DNA of 64,000 bases from Roseitalea porphyridii. GTDB lineage: Bacteria; Pseudomonadota; Alphaproteobacteria; Rhizobiales; Rhizobiaceae. The translations under genes were made by a program, and so were the position numbers. Shown in pieces: positions 16,587 through 25,731 of the stretch (its first letter is position 1; every line of letters begins with the position of its first letter). The notes below the pieces were generated by a model. That model ran no database searches. It was given only the letters and a program-made list of their open reading frames with translations, and had not been told where the DNA came from. The stretch covers positions 1,922,001-1,986,000 of the forward strand of contig NZ_CP036532.1 of assembly GCF_004331955.1 (NCBI RefSeq). Reading direction: 5' to 3'.

Positions 16587-18515
16587 ATGCTGGAATTTTC
16601 GACGTTCTTTTTCATCCTGACTTCGTTTTTGTCTTCGCTTCTGATTTGGTACTTCCGGTCCAATATTGGTTCAATTCAGCACTGGCAGATCCTATATTTC
16701 TTCCTTGCCGCTGCCACGCCGGCCGCGGTTATCGGCATGCACGCCAGGTTTGCCGGTCGCATCGACGGCCTCTATGGACCTCTGTTGGCACTTGGCACCT
16801 TGGCCACCTTCGCACTGCCGGCATTGTTGCCGGCACTCGTCGTGCCGATCATCGCCATCGCCGTTTCAATCAACGTCGGGCTCGTCGTTTCGCTGACACG
16901 GCTGAACAGATTGCTGTCCATTGGCGCATCTTTGGCGCCTGCCTTCGTATTTGTGCTCTTTCATTTTGTTGTCATGAACTCATCAGGGTATGCCACTCTG
17001 TTTACACCAGAAGCCTGGCTCTCCGGTACCCTGCATCCTGATACCGCCTATCACTCCGCCATTTCGGCGATGATCACATTCTACGGCGAGATCAGCACGG
17101 GTATAGATGGCCTATCAGGCCTTAGGTATCACATCCTGACGCATATCTTTCTCGGGATGATGGCGAAGTCCGCAGCGTTGCCGATCACATACGGCTACTT
17201 CTTGGGCATGCAAATCATTGCCGTGCCGCTCCTTTATTTCTTCCTGTGCCTTTCGGTCATCGTCCTCGCCGGACCCTTGGGGCGCAAGTCACTTGTCTGG
17301 ATCGTAATCGCTCTTCCTATTTCCATGGCAATTATTGTGCAGCGATGGGGATGGGAGTCACATTTGCTTTCCGAGAGCCATATTTTCGGCCTGATGCTGC
17401 TACTCTTGGGTCTTTCGACGCTTAAGAGCATTGCTGACGATGAAGACGCGCCTCCCTCCAATGCTCATCTTGCCGCAGGCCTGCTGATCGGTATCCTGGC
17501 ACTGACGGCCAAGATCTCGATTGGTCTGGTCTGGTTTGCGGGCCTCGGCTACCTGTTGTTGCGGAAGGGGCCGATCAACGTTCGTCTCGTTGCAGTCTTC
17601 GCGGTCTGGGCGATCCTGATTGCTGCAGTGACTGTGGCCATCGCGTTGCCCGCCGACCATGTTTCCACTGCACGGTTCAACCCGCTCCATTCCCTTCAAT
17701 ATACCGGAGTATGGATTACCAATCTTGGCATGATCGGGCTGGCACTGATCGTGATCGCGCTGCAATGGATGTCAGCCTCGCAACACGCTCGATACTTGCT
17801 GGAGGCACTGGCGATCATGATGATTGCCGCGGTCACGCCTGCCATGCTGCTCGAACTAGACGGCTTCTTCTACTTCATGAACGTCGGCACATGGGTGGCA
17901 ATCAGCGTAGTATGCGCGTTCGCGTTGCGGGCCGCGACGCGATGGCGTTGGGCTGGTCTTGGTGTCGGTGCAGCGACCGTTCTTGCTGCCGGATTGCTCG
18001 TTGTCGACATCGCCCCGGGCTTCGGCCAACAATTCGTGGCTGCGCGCAACAGCTATCTGGCGGCTCTCGCACCGGAGGAGGCAACGCGGCACGCCGAGAC
18101 CGGTTTTTTTGACAGAGCGCCGCTCAGAGCAATGGCCACCGCCTACACCACGTCAAGCGGTGGGCGCATGCTTTCCGAAGTGTCGCGAAATGGCTTGAGC
18201 GCGGGCGACGACGTGCTGGTCTTCTTGCCGCCTGACGCGGAATGGTTCTGGTCATCCCACCCCAGCTGCATCGTGCCACCAATCAGCGTGCCGGGCTCAG
18301 TCGGCCTTCCAATGCTGCTCGGTGTACCACCCGTGTCCGGGGGCTGTAAACTCAGCCACTATTATGGCTATTCCTCGTATGGTCCGCAATCGCGCTCCGT
18401 GTTTGCCGACGACATCACGCTTTGCGAGCGGGCGGCCGACCGCGGCTTTGGTGCGGTACTGGTCTTCAATGCCGCTGCCGCCTCGCGGTTGCTGCAGTGC
18501 AATTCGGCCGACTGA
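16587..18515 (+). CDS. Large multi-pass membrane protein of unknown function, polysaccharide locus
   Basis: Not assigned to a family. The 642-residue product has about 12-14 hydrophobic segments in residues 1-480 and a C-terminal domain of some 150 residues likely outside the membrane. The shape resembles GT-C-type membrane glycosyltransferases or PMT-like proteins, but I see no decisive motif; SESHIFGLMLL and DTAYHSA in loops could hold functional acids. ATG 16587 places the first membrane segment directly at the N-terminus; GTG 16509 would add 26 unusual polar residues. The gene is preceded by AT-rich DNA and followed by an oxidoreductase gene 19 bases on. Confidence 0.65.
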   Translation: MLEFSTFFFILTSFLSSLLIWYFRSNIGSIQHWQILYFFLAAATPAAVIGMHARFAGRIDGLYGPLLALGTLATFALPALLPALVVPIIAIAVSINVGLVVSLTRLNRLLSIGASLAPAFVFVLFHFVVMNSSGYATLFTPEAWLSGTLHPDTAYHSAISAMITFYGEISTGIDGLSGLRYHILTHIFLGMMAKSAALPITYGYFLGMQIIAVPLLYFFLCLSVIVLAGPLGRKSLVWIVIALPISMAIIVQRWGWESHLLSESHIFGLMLLLLGLSTLKSIADDEDAPPSNAHLAAGLLIGILALTAKISIGLVWFAGLGYLLLRKGPINVRLVAVFAVWAILIAAVTVAIALPADHVSTARFNPLHSLQYTGVWITNLGMIGLALIVIALQWMSASQHARYLLEALAIMMIAAVTPAMLLELDGFFYFMNVGTWVAISVVCAFALRAATRWRWAGLGVGAATVLAAGLLVVDIAPGFGQQFVAARNSYLAALAPEEATRHAETGFFDRAPLRAMATAYTTSSGGRMLSEVSRNGLSAGDDVLVFLPPDAEWFWSSHPSCIVPPISVPGSVGLPMLLGVPPVSGGCKLSHYYGYSSYGPQSRSVFADDITLCERAADRGFGAVLVFNAAAASRLLQCNSAD

Positions 18516-18534
18516 AAACGGGAGTGGGGTCCGT

Positions 18535-19497
18535 TTGAACCGGATATCTCGGATAGATGCCGCAGTTGTCGGCGGTGGCAGATGGGCGGGTGAACATGCT
18601 CTGACGCTGCTGGATGTTCTGCCTGCCGAGGCGAAGCTTCACGTCTGTTCAAGTTCAAATCCCGAGGCATGGGATGAGTTCGCCCAACGGCTTGGCTGCG
18701 AGGACCGATCGCGGCTGGTAGCGTGTAACACGATCGATGATATCGGCCATACGTCAAGCGTCGGCATGGTTGTTGTCGCCCGCCGAGCACGCGATCATGC
18801 CGAAACAGCGATACGATTGTTGCAAGCTGGCAAGTGCGTCCTGATTGAAAAACCCTTCGCACTCACTCTTGCTGACAGCCAAAGGATCGCCGCAAGCGCG
18901 TCGCCCAATCGCTGCGCCGTCAGCCTGCCATTGCTGCACGCTACCTACATGCAGCAGTTCCTTGCAGCGTCAGGGAGAATCGGAAGGCGGCGGCGCGTCA
19001 ATATTATTTGGTCAGATGCTATGGGCGAAGTTCGTCGTGGCCGCGTCAAGCGACATGACCCATCGGTGAGTGTGATACTGGATGTATTCCCGCACATATG
19101 GAGCATCATCGCACAAGCCGGACTCGGCGGCGCGTTGGACTTGAACCAGGTGTTCGTCGGAAACGCCGGTGCCGACATCGAAATGCAGTTTCTGGCCAAT
19201 GGAGTAGTGACCGAGGCGCGCATGACCCGCAATGGCTCGACGCGAATGCGGATTCTGTCCATCCAAGGCGAAGACGGCGAAGCGTGTATCGACTTCTCCG
19301 AGGAGCCAGGCCATGCCACCGTTGCAGGAATGCCGATCTGCGTCAGTGCCGGGTTCAGCAGTCCCTTGCGACGCATGCTCCGGTTTGCCTACCGGTCATT
19401 TTTGAACAATGAGCCACTCGGCCTTCATGATGTCCGATTGGCGCATCGGGTTTTGGAGTTTGCCCTTGAGGCCGAGAAAGAAGCCGTGGAGCGGTAG
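18535..19497 (+). CDS. Gfo/Idh/MocA family oxidoreductase
   Basis: NAD(P)-dependent sugar oxidoreductase (320 aa) with an N-terminal dinucleotide fold (AAVVGGGRWAGEHA) and the family LIEKPFAL motif whose Lys is catalytic. Start is taken as TTG 18535 with a GGAG/GGGG run upstream; no in-frame ATG or GTG precedes the Rossmann fold. The first strand carries GGGRWAG rather than the usual GxGxxG, a common variant. It probably modifies a sugar nucleotide of the locus. Substrate unknown. Confidence 0.78.
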   Translation: MNRISRIDAAVVGGGRWAGEHALTLLDVLPAEAKLHVCSSSNPEAWDEFAQRLGCEDRSRLVACNTIDDIGHTSSVGMVVVARRARDHAETAIRLLQAGKCVLIEKPFALTLADSQRIAASASPNRCAVSLPLLHATYMQQFLAASGRIGRRRRVNIIWSDAMGEVRRGRVKRHDPSVSVILDVFPHIWSIIAQAGLGGALDLNQVFVGNAGADIEMQFLANGVVTEARMTRNGSTRMRILSIQGEDGEACIDFSEEPGHATVAGMPICVSAGFSSPLRRMLRFAYRSFLNNEPLGLHDVRLAHRVLEFALEAEKEAVER

Positions 19498-19573
19498 GTC
19501 AAGACACCGTTGGCCCGTGCGAGGGTACAGGGAGGCGACCGGCCCATTCCATGACGCAAGTCGCCCTTGACGC

Positions 19574-19750
19574 ATGACTATTGATGCCGCACTGGTGGAC
19601 GGTCGGTTGAAGGCCCGTGCCGAGTGGGCGCAGCACTCTGTTTGGGACACTGCAATTGAATCAAAGCGCGCTGAAGTCGCAGTCGCGATGGCCGTGAACT
19701 TCCTGCAATCAACGGCACATTGTGTATTTCTGGCGAACTGCGGGTACTGA
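19574..19750 (+). CDS. Possible 58-residue small protein or gene remnant upstream of gtrA
   Basis: An open frame from ATG 19574 to TGA 19748-19750 reads MTIDAALVDGRLKARAEW and ends LANCGY; its stop overlaps the gtrA start as TGATG. No ribosome-binding site is visible and I recognise no family. It may be a short coupled gene, the remnant of a larger one, or chance. The 76 bases before it hold nothing I can identify. Confidence 0.22.
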   Translation: MTIDAALVDGRLKARAEWAQHSVWDTAIESKRAEVAVAMAVNFLQSTAHCVFLANCGY

Positions 19751-20154
19751 TGATGCAATCCATCCGACAGCTCTCCAAGCCGCTCGCTCTGACTGAGTTG
19801 GTTCGGTTCTGCATGGTGGGCGCGACAACGCTCGCCTTGTATGTGGTTCTGTTTGTCTTGCTATCGCAGATTGCAGAGGATCACTTCGTTCCGGCCCTGT
19901 CCGCTGGAACCGCTGCCGCTCTCGTAAGCTTTATCCTCCAGCGCAACTGGACGTTTCGCTCGAAGGCGACCGTACAGGCCTCGCTGCCGAAGTTCCTGCT
20001 AATTCATGGAGCAGCAGCGGCACTGAACGCGCTTTGTGTTGAGTTCGCAGCGGGCACTCTGGGCCTTCCGGTGTATGCCGCCTTGACCTTCGGCGCCGCG
20101 GTTTACGGTGCCTTCAGCTATCTGGCCCAGAAGCTCTGGTGCTTTCGGCCATGA
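19750..20154 (+). CDS. GtrA family membrane protein
   Basis: Four-helix membrane protein (134 aa) with the family start LVRFCMVGATTLALYVVLF and the C-terminal FGAAVYGAFSYLAQKLWCF. GtrA-like proteins help flip lipid-linked sugars made by GtrB-type transferases. A GtrB/ArnC-like GT2 gene lies at 23431-24456 on the other strand and could be the partner. Start ATG 19750 or 19753. The stop overlaps the next gene start by ATGA. Confidence 0.85.
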   Translation: MMQSIRQLSKPLALTELVRFCMVGATTLALYVVLFVLLSQIAEDHFVPALSAGTAAALVSFILQRNWTFRSKATVQASLPKFLLIHGAAAALNALCVEFAAGTLGLPVYAALTFGAAVYGAFSYLAQKLWCFRP

Positions 20155-20822
20155 GTGCGCTTCTCTCACAAACCCGCTTTCCCAGGGCCTGGCTATTGGC
20201 ACAGAAGCTGATTGGAGGAACGCCTGACAAGAAACGCCTTGCGCTTCGGCACTACACTGGTCAAAAGCATATCCTGGAGATCGGCTGCTCGGTCGGAAAC
20301 ATTGCCGATGCCTTCGTCGATGAGGCGATCTCAACTTACACCGGCATCGACATTGACGAAGCGGCACTAGGCATTGCCCGTTCGCGGTTCGTGGACGATG
20401 ACAGATTCTCCTTTAGAAGCGACCCACTTGAAGACCTCGTTGCGTCAGAACAACGCTGGGACTTCGTGTTGATTGCCGGTGTCCTGCACCATGTCGATGA
20501 CGGTACGGCGCTTGACATGATCCGCTGCTGTGCAGCGCTGACCGCCGAGGATGGGCTGCTCGTGGTATCTGAGCCGGTACCCCTGCGCACAGGCGACGGC
20601 GTGGCGTTCCGGATCATTCACGGTGTCGAGCAGGGTCAGTTCCTGCGCGAAACGGACGAACTCGTGTCTTTGCTAGAGTCAAGCGGTCTGACCGTCCGTG
20701 AGCGCGAAGAACCATTGATCGGTCCGGGCATATCACCGCGTCCGAAGATGATGCGCTTTGCGCTGATCACTGCGATACCGGAGCGGAAGAACAACTATCC
20801 CGGGCGGACTGCAGCGAGATAG
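20151..20822 (+). CDS. Class I SAM-dependent methyltransferase
   Basis: Methyltransferase (223 aa) with motif I as ILEIGCSVGNIADAF, acidic loop GIDIDEAALGIAR and FVLIAGVLHHVDD. Start ATG 20151 overlaps the gtrA stop. It is the last plus-strand gene of this run and converges with a minus-strand methyltransferase, overlapping its 3' end by 28 bases. Acceptor unknown. Confidence 0.78.
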   Translation: MSALLSQTRFPRAWLLAQKLIGGTPDKKRLALRHYTGQKHILEIGCSVGNIADAFVDEAISTYTGIDIDEAALGIARSRFVDDDRFSFRSDPLEDLVASEQRWDFVLIAGVLHHVDDGTALDMIRCCAALTAEDGLLVVSEPVPLRTGDGVAFRIIHGVEQGQFLRETDELVSLLESSGLTVREREEPLIGPGISPRPKMMRFALITAIPERKNNYPGRTAAR

Positions 20823-21532
20823 TACTGGGCACCAAACGGCAATCGCCCCAACAGACCGTCCGCTGCGGACAGGAGGCGGCCGACCGGTGGTACCGACAGT
20901 ATTGTGCGCGTGCGTATATCTTCAAACCCCGCACCCGCAAATCTCCGTCGCAGACCGCCTGGCCACAGCAACACCGCGTCTTTGTCGATCTCGCACGTCT
21001 TGACTATGTACTGCGTCGCCGGGTTGATTGGGTTGTGTTCGAATACGAGAGCAAGGCCGCCTTTCTTCAAGACGCGGGCCATCTCGGCAACGAAGTCGGA
21101 CCAGTTACTCCGGGGAACGTGGTGCATGACGCATATGGCAAACACGATATCAAATCGCTCATCGTCGTAGGGCAAGCGCCTTCCATCATAGTGCGCATAG
21201 GTAACAAAAGAATGCTTGCGCCGCGCTAGCTCGATACTGCGCTCAGACACGTCGACGCCATGAAGGGACCCGAAAGCACCCTTCAAACCCTCATGATAGG
21301 CGCCGATGCCGCAGCCATGGTCGAGTACTTCGAGTGCGCTCACATCGCCGAAGTGCGACTGCGCTTGACGCAATATCTCGTCGCGCTTGACATTGATGAA
21401 GAAACTGTGCTCGCGGCCCGTAAAGGCGAGCGCCTGATTGATAGTCTCCTCGTAATCCTCGGTAATGCGATCGAAGTCCGCAGCGATCTGCCCTTGTGTG
21501 ACCCCGGTGGTATTGCTGGTCTTTTTCGTCAT
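20795..21532 (-). CDS. Class I SAM-dependent methyltransferase, end of CDP-hexose operon
   Basis: Methyltransferase (245 aa) with VLDHGCGIGAYHEGL as motif I, GVDVSERSIELAR and FDIVFAICVMHHVPR. I chose ATG 21532, which leaves a 22-base gap to the cytidylyltransferase gene; a GTG at 21586 would overlap it by 32 bases. It is the last gene of the minus-strand operon and likely methylates a hydroxyl of the CDP-derived deoxyhexose or of the growing glycan, which is inference. Confidence 0.78.
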   Translation of the reverse strand: MTKKTSNTTGVTQGQIAADFDRITEDYEETINQALAFTGREHSFFINVKRDEILRQAQSHFGDVSALEVLDHGCGIGAYHEGLKGAFGSLHGVDVSERSIELARRKHSFVTYAHYDGRRLPYDDERFDIVFAICVMHHVPRSNWSDFVAEMARVLKKGGLALVFEHNPINPATQYIVKTCEIDKDAVLLWPGGLRRRFAGAGFEDIRTRTILSVPPVGRLLSAADGLLGRLPFGAQYYLAAVRPG

Positions 21533-21554
21533 GCTGGCAGATCCGAACGTCAGG

Positions 21555-22328
21555 CTAGTGCCAACGCTTCCAGGGAGCGTTGCCACTACGCCACATCTCG
21601 TCTAGCTCGCGCTGGTCTCTGAGCGTGTCCATCGGCTTCCAGAATCCATGGTGCTGAAAGGCTGAAAGCTGGCCGGCTGCCGCGAGGCGTTCGAGAGGTG
21701 ATTTTTCCCACGAAGTCGCATCGTCATCAATGAAGTCGAAAACACCCGGTTCCAGAACGAAAAAGCCGCCATTGATCCAGCCCGCCTCATTGTCCGGTTT
21801 CTCGTGGAATCGCTTCACGCCTCGTTCCTCGGCAATATCCAATATCCCGAAGCGGCCAGGTGACCTAACGGCAGTGACAGTGGCGAGACGACCCTTCTCC
21901 TCGTGGAAGTCAACCACATCCCTGATGTTCAGATCGGCAACTCCGTCGCCGTAGGAAAGACAGAAAGTCTGATCTCCGATATAAGGCGCGATGCGTTTGA
22001 TGCGCCCACCGGTCATTGTCTCCAGGCCCGTATTCACGAGCGTCACCTTCCACCTTTCGCTGGGCTCGCCGTGGAATTCCAACTTGTTCTCACCCAGATG
22101 CACGGTGAGATCGTAGTTTTCGGTAAAGTAATTCACGAAATATGACTTGATCTTGTGAGCCTTATAGCCGCAGCAGACGATGAATTCAGTGAAGCCGGAT
22201 GCTTCATAAATCTTCATGATGTGCCAGAGAATGGGCCGGCCGCCGACTTCGACGAGCGGTTTGGGAATCATCTCCGTTTCCTCAGAAAGCCGGGTTCCCA
22301 TGCCGCCAGCCAACAGAACAACAATCAT
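21555..22328 (-). CDS. rfbF: Glucose-1-phosphate cytidylyltransferase
   Basis: Makes CDP-glucose from CTP and glucose-1-phosphate. The 257-residue protein has the nucleotidyltransferase signature VVLLAGGMGTRL, then EMIPKPLVEVGGRPI, the Asp of LSYGDGVADL and FHEKPDNEAGWINGGFFV, all RfbF-like. ATG 22328 has GAGAGG upstream; GTG 22343 is an alternative. The partner CDP-glucose 4,6-dehydratase is the preceding gene in the operon. Confidence 0.93.
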   Translation of the reverse strand: MIVVLLAGGMGTRLSEETEMIPKPLVEVGGRPILWHIMKIYEASGFTEFIVCCGYKAHKIKSYFVNYFTENYDLTVHLGENKLEFHGEPSERWKVTLVNTGLETMTGGRIKRIAPYIGDQTFCLSYGDGVADLNIRDVVDFHEEKGRLATVTAVRSPGRFGILDIAEERGVKRFHEKPDNEAGWINGGFFVLEPGVFDFIDDDATSWEKSPLERLAAAGQLSAFQHHGFWKPMDTLRDQRELDEMWRSGNAPWKRWH

Positions 22329-22366
22329 GCCGAACCTCTCCACACAGCGTCCAAAGACATACTCGA

Positions 22367-23437
22367 CTAGGGCGCTGCTGCGAGAAAACTCTCAATGTCG
22401 TCAGCCACCAGCAGCGCGGCATCCTCGCCATCCGCGCACCTTCGATACCATACGGCAGCGCGGCGAACCGCTTCTTTGGCGTCCCACCTCGGCCGCCAGC
22501 CGAGCAAGCGACGCGCTCGTGTGGAATCGACAGTCAAAAAGTGCGTTTCCTTGCGAGTTCCGCAACGCGGCTCAGCGTCTTTCACAATGGCACCCGCACC
22601 CCAATTGGTGGCGAAGGCTTTCGCCACGTCGCGTACGGTCGCGGCATTATCACCGGAGGGCCCGAAATTCCAGCAGCCAAAACGGCTGGTGCTTTCGTTA
22701 AGCAAATGGTTCGCCAGGACCAGATAGCCGGTGAGAGGGTCCAGCACGTGCTGCCAGGGACGCACGGCTTCGGGATTCCGCAGAACGAGAGGCTGACCCG
22801 TCTCGAAAGCACGCGCTGCATCCGGCAGAAGCCGGTCATCTGCCCAATCGCCGCCGCCTATGACGTTGCCAGCTCGGACGGTTGCAATGCCCTTTTGGCC
22901 ATCGGCGAAGAAAGACGAGGCCATGGACGCGGCAACGAGTTCTGCCGCAGCTTTCGATGCGCTGTATGGGTCGGCGCCACCGAGCGTATCGGTTTCGCGA
23001 TAGGCCCAGACGTGTTCCTCATTGCGGTAGACCTTGTCGCTGGTGACAATCAACACGGCCTTGACACCTGGCACGCGCCGGACCGCCTCCAACACCTTCA
23101 CTGTCCCGATAATGTTGGTTTCGAAGGTCGATACCGGGTTGTCGAACGATGCAAGCACGAGCGGCTGTGCCGCCAGATGCACAATCACCTCCGGCGCAGC
23201 GGTGGCCATCGCGGCTTGAAGCGCACGATGATCATTTACGTCGCCTTCGACGCTAAGGTGGTTCTGCAAGCGCAATTGAGGATAGAGCAGGCGCGGCCTG
23301 TGATCGAACCCGAAACCGGTCGTCTCGGCACCCAGCCTGGAAAGCAGGGCGCAAAGCCAGGAACCCTTGAACCCCATATGCCCAGTTATGAAAACACGGC
23401 GGCCGGCCCAGTCTCCCAGTTCATCGGCCGCTACCAT
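22367..23437 (-). CDS. rfbG: CDP-glucose 4,6-dehydratase
   Basis: Extended short-chain dehydrogenase (356 aa) that converts CDP-glucose to CDP-4-keto-6-deoxyglucose. It has the NAD motif VFITGHMGFKGSWL and the catalytic YxxxK in DPYSASKAAAEL, and the RfbG-type LGWRPRW near the C-terminus. It overlaps the upstream GT2 gene by 7 bases and is followed 38 bases later by rfbF. No CDP-6-deoxy-glucose 3-dehydratase (RfbH) is present, so the 3,6-dideoxy route is not supported here. Confidence 0.93.
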   Translation of the reverse strand: MVAADELGDWAGRRVFITGHMGFKGSWLCALLSRLGAETTGFGFDHRPRLLYPQLRLQNHLSVEGDVNDHRALQAAMATAAPEVIVHLAAQPLVLASFDNPVSTFETNIIGTVKVLEAVRRVPGVKAVLIVTSDKVYRNEEHVWAYRETDTLGGADPYSASKAAAELVAASMASSFFADGQKGIATVRAGNVIGGGDWADDRLLPDAARAFETGQPLVLRNPEAVRPWQHVLDPLTGYLVLANHLLNESTSRFGCWNFGPSGDNAATVRDVAKAFATNWGAGAIVKDAEPRCGTRKETHFLTVDSTRARRLLGWRPRWDAKEAVRRAAVWYRRCADGEDAALLVADDIESFLAAAP

Positions 23438-24456
23438 TGCAGTCGGCTTTCGGCGGTTTCGATATCCTCATCGAAGTTTACCATGTGTGCGATCACGATC
23501 GAGGGTCGCTGACGTACTTGATCATAGATCCTGCCAACATAGGCGCCCAGAATACCCAAAAAGATGCTGTTCAGGCCGATGCCGAACAAAATCAGGATCT
23601 GCGTTGTGGTGAAACCGCGCGGCAGGCTGTCGGGCGAAACCAACCAGAGGAGAAAATAGGACAGCGCCAGAAGAACGGCCCCGGTGGCAACGACAAGGCC
23701 GATATGAAACGAGATTCTGAGCGGCATGCTCGAATGAGCCATAACGCCACCAAAAGCCATGTGGGTAAGCCCACGAAGCCGGAACTTGCTCTGGCCGAAC
23801 TTGCGCTCAGACCTGTCAAAAGGAATACCGATCTGATTGCGCGCCAGAGACGAGATCAGCCCCCTAAGGTAGACATGGGGGTCGTGTATGCGTCTCAGCC
23901 TTTCTATCATGCTTCGATCGATGAGTCGGAAGTCACCGGCATCGGCAATGAGATGATCGCCGTCCAACTTCGCCAGCAGTTGATAGAAGCTGCGTCTCCC
24001 CTGAGAGAGAAGCCACCCCTCTTTGCGGCGGCGCCTGACGCCAACGACGACATCATGCCCCTCTTCCCACTTCCGAAGGAAGTCCGCGAACAATTCGGGA
24101 GGGTCCTGCAAATCAGCGTCGATCTGGATCGCCGCCGCCCCGCGTGCAAGCCGATAGCCCGTCAGAACGGACTGCTGGAAACCGAAGTTACGAGCAAAAC
24201 GTGCGATGCGCACGTCAGGATCCTTGTCGGCTATCTTGCTCAACAGCGCGAACGTATTGTCGGTCGAGTGGTTGTCGGTGAACAGGAACTCAAACCGATA
24301 ATCCTTCAACTCGTCTGTGACACGACGCAGTTCCGCATAGGTCCGTTCGACATTCGATTCTTCGTTAAAGACTGGAATGACGATTGAAATGAGCGGTCGG
24401 TCCGAAGATACGTCGTGCGGTTCACGTTCACCGACATGTTTCTGCGACTGCGTCAT
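23431..24456 (-). CDS. GT2 glycosyltransferase, GtrB/ArnC/DPM1-like with two C-terminal membrane segments
   Basis: Family 2 glycosyltransferase (341 aa) with ISIVIPVFNEESNVERTY at the N-terminus, the metal-binding region QIDADLQDPPEL and two hydrophobic segments near residues 235-310. This layout is typical of enzymes that charge a polyprenyl phosphate with one sugar. It could work with the GtrA protein encoded at 19750. The gene follows the methyltransferase gene by 12 bases in the same operon. Confidence 0.87.
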   Translation of the reverse strand: MTQSQKHVGEREPHDVSSDRPLISIVIPVFNEESNVERTYAELRRVTDELKDYRFEFLFTDNHSTDNTFALLSKIADKDPDVRIARFARNFGFQQSVLTGYRLARGAAAIQIDADLQDPPELFADFLRKWEEGHDVVVGVRRRRKEGWLLSQGRRSFYQLLAKLDGDHLIADAGDFRLIDRSMIERLRRIHDPHVYLRGLISSLARNQIGIPFDRSERKFGQSKFRLRGLTHMAFGGVMAHSSMPLRISFHIGLVVATGAVLLALSYFLLWLVSPDSLPRGFTTTQILILFGIGLNSIFLGILGAYVGRIYDQVRQRPSIVIAHMVNFDEDIETAESRLQW

Positions 24457-24468
24457 AGGTCAACGGCT

Positions 24469-25716
24469 CTACGGTGACAGGCGATCGAACTCGTCCGCGT
24501 TGAAGATATCGACTATCGGTGCGGTGAGCCCTCGTTTGCCCAGGTAGCCACGAATCTCATGCGAGATATGCCAAGCAAGATTGATGATCGGTGCATCGCC
24601 GTGGTTCTCCCAGTCCATGCAGTCGTCGGAGACGATCGGAATCATCGTACCGGGAATGTTATGCCCGATCTTCATGGATCCGGGCTTCTCATGCACGCGC
24701 TGCAACACGCCCTCGTCCAAGTCTAGCAACTCTACCAGAATAGCCGCCCTGCCGGGAAAAGCCTTCCCGATCAGGGGCCCATGTTCATCGACCATTTCGT
24801 CAATCAGGTCACGCTTTCGACTGCGCCAAGTCGGAACACGACGGCCGAGATCGTACAGCCGTTCGCAGAAATCGGCTTCGTCGGGATCGGTTTGGTCATC
24901 TGCCGTGCGGGCAGATGCCGCCCGATCATGACCCAGCATGACGCGAATATTGCCGCCGTAGCGCTTGGGAAATTCGACGGACAGAACCTCAACGCCAAGC
25001 GCCTCGGCCACATAGGAAAAAGACGTCAGACTGTAGGTTCTCGGATGCTCATGATAGAAGGTGTCAAACTGATACCGATCGAGAACGGACCCAAGATAGT
25101 GGTTCTCGATCACAACAATCGTGTGCGGGCCCATCAGGACTCTCAGGGCGTTCAACAGCTCCTTCAGGTTCTCGATATGCGCAAAAACGTTTGTGAATGT
25201 CACAATGCGCGGTTGGCCTGCTAGCGCAACGATCTCCTCCGCTGTTGCGGTCGTGAAGTAATCCTGTCTCACCGTATGACCGGACTCGATTGCATCAGCC
25301 GCTGCATCGGTCGGCTCAATGCCCAATGTCTTTGCACCCTTTTCGCGAAAGAGGGTCAGGAGGCTGCCATCATTGCAGCCAACGTCCAGGACGGTCTCTC
25401 CGGATAACGAACCGGCTGCCTCCTCAACCCGCGCGACCAGTTGCTTCATGCCGCTCAGGACGTCAGCCGTGTGGCGCGCGCGATAGTGGTATGAGGGCGG
25501 AAACAGAACGCTCTTGGGTATCTGATGGGCCTGGTGTGCCGTCTTGCAGGTGTCACAGAACATGATCGATATTGGGTACTTCTGCGCAACACGCTGGTCA
25601 CCGGTCGGGACGAGATCGTCGCACATGGGATGATCGCCCAGATCAAGAACATGCTCCAGGACCGTGCTTCCGCACAGCTCGCATCGAGTGGTCAATCTGG
25701 TTTCGGGTTTTTTCAT
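24469..25716 (-). CDS. NDP-sugar C-methyltransferase-type protein (zinc-binding N-terminus, SAM domain, C-terminal domain)
   Basis: Three-part architecture (415 aa): a zinc-binding start (CELCGS and CDTCK), a class I SAM domain (VLDVGCNDGSLLTLF) and a C-terminal domain with EHPRTYSLTSFSYVA and PKRYGGNIRVML. That order is shared with sugar C-methyltransferases of antibiotic and O-antigen pathways, which act at C3 of 4-keto sugars. As it heads the operon with rfbF and rfbG, a branched 3-C-methyl-CDP-hexose is a reasonable inference. Start ATG 25716 or GTG 25734; its upstream region abuts the remnant insertion sequence. Confidence 0.82.
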   Translation of the reverse strand: MKKPETRLTTRCELCGSTVLEHVLDLGDHPMCDDLVPTGDQRVAQKYPISIMFCDTCKTAHQAHQIPKSVLFPPSYHYRARHTADVLSGMKQLVARVEEAAGSLSGETVLDVGCNDGSLLTLFREKGAKTLGIEPTDAAADAIESGHTVRQDYFTTATAEEIVALAGQPRIVTFTNVFAHIENLKELLNALRVLMGPHTIVVIENHYLGSVLDRYQFDTFYHEHPRTYSLTSFSYVAEALGVEVLSVEFPKRYGGNIRVMLGHDRAASARTADDQTDPDEADFCERLYDLGRRVPTWRSRKRDLIDEMVDEHGPLIGKAFPGRAAILVELLDLDEGVLQRVHEKPGSMKIGHNIPGTMIPIVSDDCMDWENHGDAPIINLAWHISHEIRGYLGKRGLTAPIVDIFNADEFDRLSP

Positions 25717-25731
25717 GTACGTGATCTGCCA

